From: Pseudocercospora fijiensis CIRAD86
Lineage: Eukaryota > Ascomycota > Dothideomycetes > Mycosphaerellales > Mycosphaerellaceae
Length of the DNA stretch: 64,000 nucleotides
Assembly (NCBI RefSeq): GCF_000340215.1
Contig: NW_006921538.1
Span: forward strand, 2,888,045-2,952,044
Reading direction: 5' to 3'
The notes beneath the pieces were generated by a model that did not search any database, was not told where the DNA came from, and worked only from the letters and a program-made list of their open reading frames with translations. Below are positions 24,504 to 34,665 of this stretch, in pieces; positions within the stretch are counted from its first letter, which is position 1, and every line of letters starts with the position of its first letter. The translations under genes and the position numbers were made by a program.

Positions 24504-24932
24504 GCTTTTCTCTAGAGATACTCGGTAACGAGGAGCAAGTCGCCTAGGCCTAGCGTAGCTAATTCGTCGGTATATTAGCCTATAGTACTACAGTTATAGA
24601 TATAGCATTACCTTTTATATTAGTAAGTACGTAAAGGTAGTTTGTACGTTTACCTTCTTCCTTCTTCTAAATACTAAGCTTAATAGCCTAAGGTCCCTAT
24701 TCTTAGAGGCTATAGGCCTAGGTTGCTATATCTATCTAAGCGGTAGGAAGGGAGAGAAATAGGGAACCTCCCTTTCTTAGTGTCCTACGTAACTAGTGCT
24801 AATTAGGGCAGGAATAGTCTCCTCTAGTAAAGTATCTTATTATAGTTAATACCTAAGGGTAGTTGCTAGAGTCTAGGAATCTAGAGGGAAGTAGTCCTAG
24901 AAGGGTAGAGGGGTTAGGTTCGGCTATCTTCC

Positions 24933-24957
24933 TAATACTACCCCCGGGGTAGTATTA
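24933..24957. repeat. 25-bp palindrome after B1 pol
   Basis: Perfect arms TAATACTACCCC and GGGGTAGTATTA around a C, 270 bp beyond the pol stop. This is the cleanest copy in the window. Confidence 0.9.
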
Positions 24958-25226
24958 GGAAAACACGCCTCGTATAGTTCTATCTAAGGAAACAAGAGCA
25001 AAGGAATAAAGTTATAGCAATATCTATCGAAGGTAAAGGCAAAAGCAAAAGGCAATAATAAGATAAGCTAAAAGCAACAAATAACAAATAAGAGTATAAA
25101 TATTAGTAGGAATAGATAGTAGGTTAGGACTAAAGGTATAGGGCGGCACTATATTAACAGCGCGGAGAACGATTAATAAGAGTAAGGAAGTAACGTAGTA
25201 GAGTAGAGGCAAGGAAAAGCAAGCAA

Positions 25227-26672
25227 TTATTTAGTCTCGGGGTCGTTTAATACCTATAATTCTAGGCGGTCTTCGTCGCTAGACTAGTCGAGTTCCTTCT
25301 TAGAGTTAGAGTTAGATAGCTAGAAGTCTAGTTTACTATCGGAATTAGTATCGGAAATGCTCTATGCGTAATTAATATGTATATAACCCTCCCTTTGTTT
25401 ATAAGTTATTCCTAATAGCTTACTAAGACGTATCTAGGGATACGTATAGTTGTTAGGCAGAATAGGATCTATAATCGCGGTAGGATCCTCCTCTCGGTAG
25501 GTATCTAAGGTCGGTAGAGGGTCTATAGAGGCACTAACTTCCTCTTTAGTCGGGGGAGGGCGGGCAGGTTCTCTTAATTCGACGATCTTCTTTAGGTTAG
25601 CCCGAGGGTACGAGTGCTTCAAGGTAGTACTATTAAGTTCCTAAAGACGGTACGTAGAACCGTCGTAAAGGACCTCCTATACTCTATAAGGCTCTTTCTA
25701 TTTAAAGACTAGCTTATAAGAGTAACTATATTCTAGCTCTAACCGGTATAGGAGAACTATATCGCTAACCTTTAGAGGCTCCTAATTAATAGTATTATAG
25801 TTATCGAAATACTACTTAGCCTCTTTACGAAGGCGACGTTATCGAGTAAGTCCCTCTTAAGAAGTAGTAGTTATCTCCTTAAGAGCCTTAGCGCGTAGGG
25901 TAAGGAGATCTACTTTAGTGCGAACAGACCCCTAGTCGTAAACGCTATACGTACGGTAGGACAACTTAACCGGAAGAATAGCGTCTCTTCTAATTATAAG
26001 CACCGCTAGTATAAGTCTAGTAGTATCGATAATAGTCGTTCGGTCCGCCTAGAGAAGGGCTAGGACGTAGGTAGAGATTGCGACTAACCTATTACTACTA
26101 TTAGTTAGCTTAGATAAGGTATCGATTAAAGACCGATAGCCGCGCTTAACGATAGTATTAGATTAGGGATAGTACGGGGAGATACGAACGTTCTTCGCCT
26201 TATACGAAATAAGTAGCGCTTAAACTTCTTTAGCTATATTAGTCGTAGCGTTGTCTAAGATGATTTTATAGGGCGTACCCTATCGGTAGAATAGGTCCTA
26301 AAATAGGAAGGTAGCTATATTATAGGCGTTAATAGCACTATAGCCCTTGCGGAAATAATAGGCTTTAGGCTACCGAGAAAGACCTTCCTAAATAATATAT
26401 AGGCTATTATTCCGGCTTAGATAAACCCTATTACCGTACTATCGTTTACTAACTAATTAGGTAGCGGGGATACGTAGCTCGCCTAGCCGACGGTAGCTAT
26501 TCCTAAAATTGCACTTAGGACAGCTCTTATAGTAGCGAGAGATGTTAGCCTATACGCCGTTCTACTAGTATCGTTAACGAAGGACATCGAAGGTACCCTC
26601 TGCTACCTAGTAGCTAAGCTCGTCGTAAACTATACGAAGGATTTCTTATCTCGCTATAGGATTATTAATTAG
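25227..26672 (-). pseudogene. Integrase part of B1 pol
   Basis: Minus-strand frame ending at a TAA (25227-25229), collinear with B2 36930-38406. Zinc-binding H-H-C-C region near 26500-26660, catalytic core about 25900-26450, then a C-terminal tail rich in Pro, Glu and Asp (25434-25622, KHSYPRANLKK onward). TAG/TAA only. Everything N-terminal to the zinc region is missing. Confidence 0.8.
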
Positions 26673-26690
26673 ACCCCGCAGTAGTTCGGG

Positions 26691-26750
26691 TTAGTTTAGT
26701 TTGGTTTGCTAAGCCAAAGATCTAGTTTAGTTTAGGTTGGTTTGCTAAGC
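26691..26750. repeat. Two-unit direct repeat at the B1 truncation border
   Basis: TTAGTTT followed by GGTTTGCTAAGC occurs at 26691-26714 and again, slightly longer, at about 26723-26750. It starts within 20 bp of the point where B1 similarity ends and, unusually for this window, keeps several TG and CA dinucleotides. Confidence 0.55.
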
Positions 26751-27578
26751 AACTACAGGATTAGCTAGTTCGAACTATAGAATTTATCGGTTTCTAAGAA
26801 GTATAAGAATGTCTACGTAACTCGAAGTAAGCCCTTTATAAGATACGAGAGTGTAGCCGGCAGCGTAGCCGGCATTTTTTAGTTATAGGAAGGTACTTAT
26901 ATAACCCTAAATCTATAGACAATTAGCTAAGGGCACTAACTAATTAAAAGCATATACACATACAAGCTATTATAGTTTAGTTCAGAAACTGCACTTATTA
27001 GGTATAAATTTCATCCTTTCGCTCGCTGTTTAATTCCCTAACTACTCGGTAGAATATTATTATCTAGATCTAGGTAGAACGTATCGATTTCCCTAGAAGC
27101 CCTCCTTAAGAAGTTCTAGCACTTTCTAACTAAACTATTCTCGAACATTAAGTACTAGGATAGCTCCTCTCTCGGTATCGGCATAGTATATAAAAGAGCT
27201 ATAAGGCAGCTCTATAGAACGTTCTACTAGTTACTCGCTATACTAAGGCCGAATGCTAGTTCGTTCCTTAGAACTCTTAGTTATTTAGGAGATATTAAGG
27301 ATAGGGCAGGTAGTAACTTCGTATTATATAAGGAGGTAGAGGCTGCTATAGAGGAGTCCTTTAACCTATAGAAGATAGTAAAAGATATAGAGGTAGCTAC
27401 AGGTCTAGGTACCTAGTTGAATTTCTAGTAGGTAGAGTATAAGGATATTTAGAGGGAGTATTAGGTAGAGTTGCGAAGGCAGGTATATAATATAGTCTAG
27501 AAAACAGGGATAATGCCTATAACTATAAGCATTAGGTTCTTTAACCTTCCTTATTTTTCCCTGTTTTCTTTTTATTAA
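26721..27578 (+). pseudogene. Unknown host-like gene with one intron
   Basis: Plus-strand frame with few stops (all TAG/TAA). First exon visible from about 26721 to 26826. Intron 26827-26882 (GTAAGC ... TTTTTTAG, containing two GCCGGC units). Second exon 26883-27578, ending TAA. The encoded protein, about 260 residues visible, has a helical region (KRAIRQLYRTF, EVEAAIEESF) but no motif I recognise. CpA is less depleted here than in the neighbouring transposons, so RIP was milder. Start codon not identified, and the N-terminus could reach into the repeat at 26691. Confidence 0.45.
26854..26873. repeat. GCCGGC minisatellite, two units
   Basis: TAGCCGGC, CAGCG, TAGCCGGC, inside the predicted intron at 26827-26882. 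Confidence 0.7.
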
Positions 27579-27652
27579 AATCCAAACTAATACAAATCAA
27601 CCGGAATATCTATCTTCTTTTAGTTCTTTAAAAACCCTAGTAGCCTAGCTAG

Positions 27653-27666
27653 TAGCGTAGCCGGCC
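27653..27666. repeat. Single GCCGGC unit
   Basis: TAGCGTAGCCGGCC in the space between the unknown gene and the H3-like gene (27579-27890), which otherwise shows no gene. Confidence 0.5.
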
Positions 27667-27890
27667 TTTTGACTCCTTAGTACTAACGGGATTTTCGAAG
27701 ACTTCTATTCCGTACAGCTAATAAAGCATACTATACTATGTATATATGCTTAGAGAGTATTTAGAGCGCGGTATATAGCGCCGTATAATAGCGGCTTATT
27801 TCGTATATAGAAAAGCTTGTAGACGACACTACGAATATCCTTCCTACTAGAATATCTATCCTACCTAGCACTATCTCGAATATAGACATT

Positions 27891-28566
27891 CTAGCCTTTT
27901 AGAATCTAATCGAGTGCTTTGAAATCCTTATCTATAATCGTTATACGCTTCGCGTAGATAGCTATAAGGTTAACCGCTAAAATAGTATTAGTATAGTCCG
28001 AAAAGAGGTAGAAGAGAAACATACATTCGAAGATACGAACTAGGTAGGCTTCTATAGCCTCTTAAAGGGCGCCTATCGCGGAGGCTTAGAAGCGAAGGTC
28101 CGTTCTATAATTCTAGGCAATTTCGCGAATAAGTCGTTAAAAAGGAGCTTTGCGGATTAGGAGATTAGAACTCTTCTAATACTTTCGAATCTTACGGAGG
28201 GCTACGGCTAAAGAAGGATTAGTAAAAAGACAGTAAGAATGCCGGCTACGCTACCGGCTACGCTACCGGCTACGCTACCGGCTACAAATAGGACTTACTT
28301 CCTAGGCGCTATCGACGCTTCGTACGATTATTGCTACTAGTAGTAGAAGCGCTAGTCGTCGTCTTACGTAGAGCCTTGCCCGCCGTTATCTTACGTAGAG
28401 CCTTACTCGCGACGCCCTTTCTAGCACCGGATCTAGCGGTAGTAGCAGCAGCCTTCTTACGTTAATATACTATACTTGTTCTACTATTTCCGGTCTTATT
28501 ACGACCCGTAGAAGTAGTAGGTCCCTTCTTACGAGGCGTCGTAACTTAGTTAAGTAGACTCGGCAT
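27891..28566 (-). pseudogene. Histone H3-like gene with two introns, RIP-degraded
   Basis: Nucleosome core histone. Exon 1 (28299-28566) encodes a long Lys/Arg/Ser/Thr-rich tail of about 89 residues with two H3-tail-like blocks (SKALRK, GKALRK). Exon 2 (28025-28207) encodes the histone fold from VALRKIRKY through LLIRKAPF, REIA, TDLRF, SAIGAL to EAYLVRIFE. Exon 3 (27891-27976) gives VNLIAIYAKRITI and DKDF. Intron 1 is 28208-28298 (GTAAGT ... TACTAAT ... TTTAG), intron 2 is 27977-28024 (GTATGT ... TTTTAG); reading phase is kept across both. TAG/TAA replace Gln at canonical H3 Gln positions and the usual His of AIHAKR reads Tyr, both RIP changes. Loop 1 is not lengthened, so it looks like an H3 variant rather than typical CENP-A. 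The stop taken at 27891 could itself be a mutated Gln, because the frame stays usable beyond it. Confidence 0.8.
28241..28285. repeat. 12-bp minisatellite in H3 intron 1
   Basis: Nearly four copies of the unit GGCTACGCTACC, inside intron 1 of the H3-like gene. Confidence 0.85.
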
Positions 28567-29258
28567 TATAAAAGTCGTCGAATTAAGGAAAAAAGTACGT
28601 TACGAAGGTATACGAAAGCGCGCGCGGAGCGAGGGTATTACGGAGATAGTAGATATAGAGCGTAGAGATATAGGTATCGATACAAAGGTTGAATATAGCG
28701 AGAGAGGTAGTATCGCGGTGTCGCTAGGTAATAGAGTAAGCGTTGCGCAAGCCTATATTATAGTAACGTTAGAGTAAGGAAAGAAGGCAGGTACGGCTAA
28801 AAAAGGCAGGTACGGTAAACTTTGAAATATAGCCGGCATATATAGCCGGTATAGTAATAGGCGAAAGCCTCCTTTTAATAAATAGCCGGCGTAATAATAG
28901 TATCCTACTATAGTATAGATATTCTTTAGTAATGCCCTTACTAGCTATAGTAATCTTATAAGTAACCTAGGCTTATTGCTAGGAAATATAAGAAATATTA
29001 GGTAGGCTATACTAAACAAGCTAGTTATTTAGTAGGAAAAGGCCTACTACCGTCTCTATATACTGGCTACGAGTACCGGCTATCGCTCTAAATTTAACTC
29101 CGCCCTATCTCGGAGGCTAAGGTACCGAGCGGAAACCCTATAGCTTATATTTACTCGGTTGTCGCGGAGCGCTTACAGGTAAGATATTAGAAAAGAGTAT
29201 AAAAAGTACGAGAATAGTATCCTAGGATATAGGTCGTAAGTAAATAAGAGTAGCACGC
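28567..29258. other. Intergenic, upstream of the H3-like gene
   Basis: No gene seen. Contains scattered TAGCCGGC/TAGCCGGT units at 28829-28850 and 28881-28890, plus ACTGGCTACGAGTACCGGC near 29061-29083. Confidence 0.5.
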
Positions 29259-30421
29259 CTAATTATTTATATAGTACGTTACTCTATACGACTAAGAGCC
29301 TATATTATCTCGTGCTTCGCTTATAAGACCTCGACTCTGCGAGTATATTCGATTAAAGCGGCTCTAGTAACGAGCGATACTAAAAGACCTCTTATAGCCT
29401 ATACCTACGCTCGGGATAGCGAGGACGTCCCGAGCTACCGACGCTATCGTTAGAAACTTAGGCTCTAACCGCTACTATATAGCGAGAATATCGTCTCCGA
29501 ATTCGTCTAGAAGACCGGTAAGATCTAGAGATTATTAGCCCTCTTTCCGAGCCTACGGGTTTATACTTACTCGCGCGCCGATAGAGATCGAACTCTTCTT
29601 TATTTACTTTAATAGTTGCTTCCTCTTCTACCTCTACTTCCTACCTACGAAATAGGTATAATATCGGAGCCTTCTAAACCTTCTTTTTCTTTATAGGAGC
29701 TGCATTTAGACTAGTTTCTTTCCGACGCTCGTAGAACATCTTTTCTAGAATAGTCTAGTAATGCTTCGGCTATACCTCGTCCGCCTTCTATTCCGGCCTC
29801 TACTAGTATATATTCTTTTCTACCGAGTTAAGTAAGTACGCAACGCTATAGATATCCCCGAACGACTTAAAGGTAGCACTATAATATTTATATAACTTAG
29901 TATAGGAGGTGTCTGTAGCTTTCGTTATAGCTACTTTCTAGGGAACGCTCTTCTTAGCTAGCTTAGCTACGGTTTCCTCGAGCTCGTTAAAGAGCTAGTT
30001 ATAGTACGTAAAGATAAGGTAGATCGTCGGTCCTCGGGTTCTTCTAATCGTAGCAGTAACCTTCGCGTAATACTTACTAATATCGACGAGATACTCTACG
30101 TAGCGCTATTCGGCGGCGGTAAGGCCGAGCTACTTAATACCCTCGGAACTCTAATAGATCTCGAGAGCGGTACGTAAAGTATATCCCCTCGTAACTATAT
30201 AGAAAGTCGAATCGAACCGGGTCTTAACGTCTTAAGTAAAACGGAGTAGGCGCTAAGGAGGCTGCTTTTACTATCGCTTATTCTGTACGATATTCTAGGC
30301 ATCGGTTTTAGGGCGCTCGATTAGGTTCTTTTAAATAGCCTCGAATCGGTTATATCTCTATAAGCTCGAGTTCGTATATATTGCTAGACGACGAAGCTAG
30401 AGAAAAAGAGTTAGAACTATA
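29259..30421 (-). pseudogene. hAT transposase, C-terminal part
   Basis: Cut-and-paste transposase. Minus strand, from the intron acceptor at 30397 down to about 29259. Seen: VKTRFDSTF followed by LRTALEIY (catalytic-domain region), then GDIYSVAYLL, then after a 1-bp frameshift near 29570 the hAT dimerisation region (SVARDVLAIPS, then RSFSIARY, about 29290-29450). Stops are TAG/TAA. It continues in 42796-43340 and 50556-51035; B2 and A4 split it. Confidence 0.82.
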
Positions 30422-30425
30422 CTAG

Positions 30426-30705
30426 TATTAGCTAGTAACCGGCCCTATATACCTAGGCTAAGTTTTAAGCCTATATAAGAGGCCTCCTTCTATATTACAG
30501 ACAGGACACTAACCTCGTATAGCATATTGTTTATATTACACTTCTATAATGCCTATATTGCAGGGCTCTAGTTATTAGCCTAAGCAACTGTCTTATTATC
30601 CTATTATACTAAACGTAGCTACCTATATTGCTATAGGTTATATTACCCTCGGTAGCCTATACTGTTACTACAGGTAGTAGTAGTAGTATTAGTTTCCGTC
30701 CTTTA
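30426..30705 (+). repeat. 5' LTR of B2 (280 bp)
   Basis: Starts TATTAGCTAG, ends CCGTCCTTTA, preceded by CTAG. Ends with a TAG triplet repeat near 30677-30690. Confidence 0.92.
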
Positions 30706-31528
30706 TTAGAGCCGAAGGTAGGGCTATCTCTTTATATCTAATAGGTTCGGGTATATCGAAGGTAGTCCTAGGGCACGAATAGCTATAACTAGAGCGAGGG
30801 TACGATAAGAGCCTACGATATAGACGATATAGAAGTATCTTAAGGGGCTATTACGACAAGCGAAGGAACCTCTTAACGAGGGCATCTCTTTAACCCCGAA
30901 AAGCTACAAACCCTTAGGACTATTATAGCTTAGGGCCTAGTCTATAGCTATAGCTAGCTTCTAAGGACTCGGCTCCGGGTCGAAGACCTATTTAGCACCG
31001 CTTGCTCGAGATAAGCCCCGCCTAAGGAGGAGATAGACTAATTACCTATCGGCCTTGCTTAGTTTGCTAAGACTATTAATTAATAGCAAATACGGCTTGT
31101 AGGTCGGATAGCCGGGGAGTCCCCTATTAATCGGGTAGGGCGTTCCTAGATTCGTAGCCTCGCTTAGACAGTGCTTAGCCTTCTACTAGAAAAAGAAGGC
31201 TACCGCCCCCCCTATCTAGCTAAAGGAGATACGAGCTAGTTTCTAGGATCTAGGTATAAATAGAGATTGTAGTCTCTCCCTCCGAGCGGCTTTCGTCTAA
31301 TACTAAACTAAGCTCCTAGAGGTAGTTAGGCGACCCCTAGGAGGCTAAATCCTAATGCTACCCCTAGGGTAATACTAGGAGAAACAGCCTAATACACTAT
31401 TCTCTCGCATAGCAATATTATAATAAACCAAGCAAACTAAATATACTAAAAACACATTTATATAGCATTTCATTTCAACTTTATATAGCATTCTATTTCA
31501 ACTATTTCACCTATTTTACAATAATCGA
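30706..31528 (+). other. Leader of B2
   Basis: The bases right after the LTR (TTAGAGCC) could be a mutated primer site of TGG type for an unidentified tRNA. No frame is supported. The only other signal is the palindrome at 31353. Confidence 0.5.
31353..31377. repeat. 25-bp palindrome upstream of B2 gag
   Basis: Arms TAATGCTACCCC and AGGGTAATACTA, 151 bp before the gag start. Confidence 0.82.
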
Positions 31529-34500
31529 ATAAGCTCTAGCTCTAGCGAAAACGAGTATTAAGAATTAGCGGAATCCTCTAAATCCGAAAACGCCCCTAAT
31601 CCTATTAACGAAGAAATTAGGCGGCGACTAGTTAATATAAGTAAGCCTCCTACGCCCTCTACGCTAGAGGCGCTCTATACTGTCCTTATAAAGATAATAG
31701 AGAAGCAAACTAAGCTTCTCCGTTAAAACAAACGTCGCCCGCTAGAACTAGGGAGTAGTACAAATCCCTTATTCGAAGGGTAGAGCGCTATAGTATATAT
31801 AGAGCGTTTTAAGGAAGGCTTAATTAAGTACGAGCTCGATAGAGAGTCCGACTAGTATAAGATCCGGTCCCTTACGAGGACTACTAGTACTAAGCTTTAC
31901 CGAACCCTTAGAACCCTAGTTAGCTACCTAGAAAAGGACGACAAGTCTAATACTAACTAGGAGACCTTTAAGTTAGCCTTTCTAAGGGAGTATCGGGAGC
32001 GCGATAGCCGTCGTATTAAAGGCAGTCGCGCGTAGCTCGAGACCTTCTACTTAGTAAGGCGTACTAAGGATAACGATCTAAAGGGGTATATTCGCGAATT
32101 TGTCGAGTTAGCGGACGGCATCGAGTAGAGTAACCTCGAGAACTCTTAGAGAACGAGGCTACTCCTCTAGGGATTGCCGTAGCCTATAGCTTAGCGTGTC
32201 TTCCGTCGCTATAAGCTTAGCGAGGCCGATCCTAAGAGCTTTAGGAAATACAAAGAGGTCCTAGTGTGTATTAAGGCCGACATTAATAGTACCGCCGATG
32301 CGAGGAAGTTTATCTACGGCGAAGATAGGAATAACCTAATATAGGTTAGGAAAGAAGCCTTAGGAAGCAAGGGACCTAAGTTCCTCCCTAAATCGCAAAG
32401 TAGTCCTAAGACCGTAACTCCTACTATTACTAAGTACTCTTAAGACGTTGCGGACTTAGCTAAATCCCTAGCCCGACTTTACCTAAATACGAAGGCATTA
32501 CAACGAGTTAGGGAAGTTATCGATACTACTATACTAGGCGATGTGCTACTAGTCTACTAGGTTTTAGACCCTAACTACCCTAAAGCCCCTTTAGTAGATG
32601 TCTACGCTATACGGAAGATCTATTCTAACTTGGATAGCAAGTGCTAGATATATAGCGGGTTTAAATATATCTAATCGTCCTACCCTATCTAGAAAGAGCT
32701 TCTTAAAAGGAAGCTTATTATACAAGTAAATAGCCGATTCTACTATATAGACACCGGCGACAAGATTAATTTCGAATAGGATCGGAGAGCCCCGAAGCTA
32801 CCTTAGCTAAAGACCCTTCTAGAAAAGAAGTATAGCGGCAAGATCGAGTTTAAGGATACTAGGAATAGTACCCTCGCCGCTATTGCTAAACGAGAAACTT
32901 AGAAGGTTAGGGCTAAACAGGTTAAGGAGCGAAGTAGTAACGGTACTACCGAGCCCGTTAAAGTTAACTTTGTTTCTTAGGACCTAGACGCAGTTACTAA
33001 TGTTTACGCGGTTACTAAGAACAGTATAGATGTCTACGCTACTACAAGGTCCTAAACCTAGTCCTAAAACAAGGGCAAGAGCCCGTAGAACCCTACTCGC
33101 CCTAGTGCGGCAGCCCCTACTAGGGTACTAAAGAATAAGGCGGCCGATAAGGCTAAACAATAACGAGAGTTAACCGCTAAAACTAAGACTCTCTAGACAG
33201 CTACAGACCGCGCTGCCCGATCTAGTACCGCACCTAGTACCCTATCTATAGAGAGCCTAGTCGTCCTAGAGACTCTAGAGGTTGATATAGAAGATGTTGC
33301 TACCGATATTAGTAGTACCCTAGGGCTAGCTAATCTACCGGCCTATAAGCGGAAGTTATCCGATCTAAAGAGCTTTCGCTTTAATAGGTATATAAACAAG
33401 TATAGTGCTAGCCTAGCTAACTCCGTAGATACAAAGGCAAACGCTCTCTTCTAGGCTTTATAGTTCCTAGACCTTAAGTCTAATATATCTATAGGAGAGC
33501 TGCTAGCGTACGGTTTACCTACTAACCTATTCTAGAGCCGAATCCTTAACGATGCTACCTTTATAAAAGATCTCGCTACCCTCCGACGAAAACAGGGACG
33601 AGAAGACTATATCGACGTCTCTTCCCTATAGTTCCTTCCTAAATTTTTAGGTACCTAAGAGTTAGTAGAAGGCGAATCGTTAACCTACAAGAACTAAGAG
33701 ACTATCGATAATGCTAACGAAGAGGGAGTTAAAGAGATAGGCCGAGGGGATAGTAATAATCCCGACCCTACTCTAGTTTTAGTTTCTATTAAGGCTATCC
33801 GATTTACTAGCTAACAAATCGGTCGAGTAGGACCTCCTCGACCTAAGGAACTTTACTCTATCCCTAATAATATAGACCTTTCCGCAGTTACCCGTTCCTT
33901 CGCCGTCGTTCCTACTATCTATATTCAAGTTACTATCGGGAGCTATAGTTAACAGATGCCGGTAATGCTTAATAATAGTTCGGAGTTACTTATTATAAGT
34001 AAGCGTTAGGCTAAACAACTTAGGCTGCTAATAAATAGAGACATTTCCCTCGGTATATAGGGAGTAAATAGGGAGGTTACGCTAGTAGGTGCTTGCTATA
34101 ATATTATAGTAGACGCCTTCGGTATATGCTTTTCCTTTACCTTCTAGATTGCCGCCGACCTAAATACGCTAATTATTCTAGGTCGACTATAGTCTCGTAT
34201 AACCCGTAGTATCTAGCGCAACTACGACGATAGCTCCTAGAAGGGAACTATCGCTAACTAGAAGGGCAACCGAGTCGTATTTACTAGTTATATCGGTAAC
34301 ACTAGCTACAAGTCCTACGAGGATATCCTTGCTGCTTCTAGACGGTCTTCGGGAAACGCTATAGCGCGGTTGTAAGACCGGCAATCTGCGCTATAAGTTA
34401 GTATAGCTTAAATAGGTCATTTCTAGAAGTACGCCGCTTCGTACGTTAAGGCAAGTTTCTAGGTTCTATACTAAGAAGACGAATGCTCGAAGCGATAGCG

Positions 34501-34588
34501 AGCATAATATAACGACTACCTACTATACGAGTTAAGGTAATAATACTATCGTAAGTATTACTACCGGACGCGGGCCTATCCGAACTAA
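31529..34588 (+). pseudogene. gag-protease ORF of B2 (1020 codons)
   Basis: Starts at ATA (former ATG) followed by a Ser run, MSSSS-like, the same style as ORF3. N-terminal acidic Ser-rich part, capsid-like helical region about 31750-32560, linker with many Ala, Lys and Thr residues about 33060-33260, then a retropepsin-like domain about 33890-34200 (LLIISKRWAKQL-type core with the Trp now a stop, and LIILGRL). Fusing protease to gag rather than pol is typical of this FLDD-RT fungal gypsy lineage. Ends at TAA about 18 bp before a palindrome; some stops near the end could be mutated Gln. Confidence 0.78.
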
Positions 34589-34606
34589 CTAATTAGAGCG
34601 CGAGTC

Positions 34607-34631
34607 TAATACTACCCCGGGGGTGTTATTA
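34607..34631. repeat. 25-bp palindrome between B2 gag-protease and pol
   Basis: Arms TAATACTACCCC and GGGGTGTTATTA around G. Pol opens about 35 bp further on. Confidence 0.87.
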
Positions 34632-34665
34632 CGAATCTAACGTTTTCGCCGGCGTTATAAATTGA

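Larger units (their letters stand above)
20851..26672 (-). mobile_element. Element B1, 5' truncated second gypsy family
   Basis: 3' half of a family B element: 280-bp LTR, polypurine tract, complete ORF3 and the integrase part of pol, all collinear with B2 in reverse. The outer LTR edge joins A2 gag at CTAG, the same tetranucleotide used by B2. At about 26672 similarity to B2 stops inside integrase, so RT, gag and the 5' LTR are missing. Confidence 0.85.

Noticed and set aside
28241..28285. CRISPR-like array
   Set aside because: Units are contiguous 12-mers without spacers, in a eukaryotic intron.
26854..28285. GCCGGC arrays at 26854 and 28241 as terminal inverted repeats of one DNA transposon
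   Set aside because: They are in opposite orientation, but each lies inside a predicted intron of a different gene and similar units occur elsewhere in both orientations.
27891..28566. Calling the H3-like gene a centromeric CENP-A
   Set aside because: Loop 1 is of canonical H3 length and no CENP-A-specific residues could be defended; left as H3-like.
29100..29600. Plus-strand coding frame
   Set aside because: The minus strand carries the hAT dimerisation region here; the plus-strand frame has no recognisable content.
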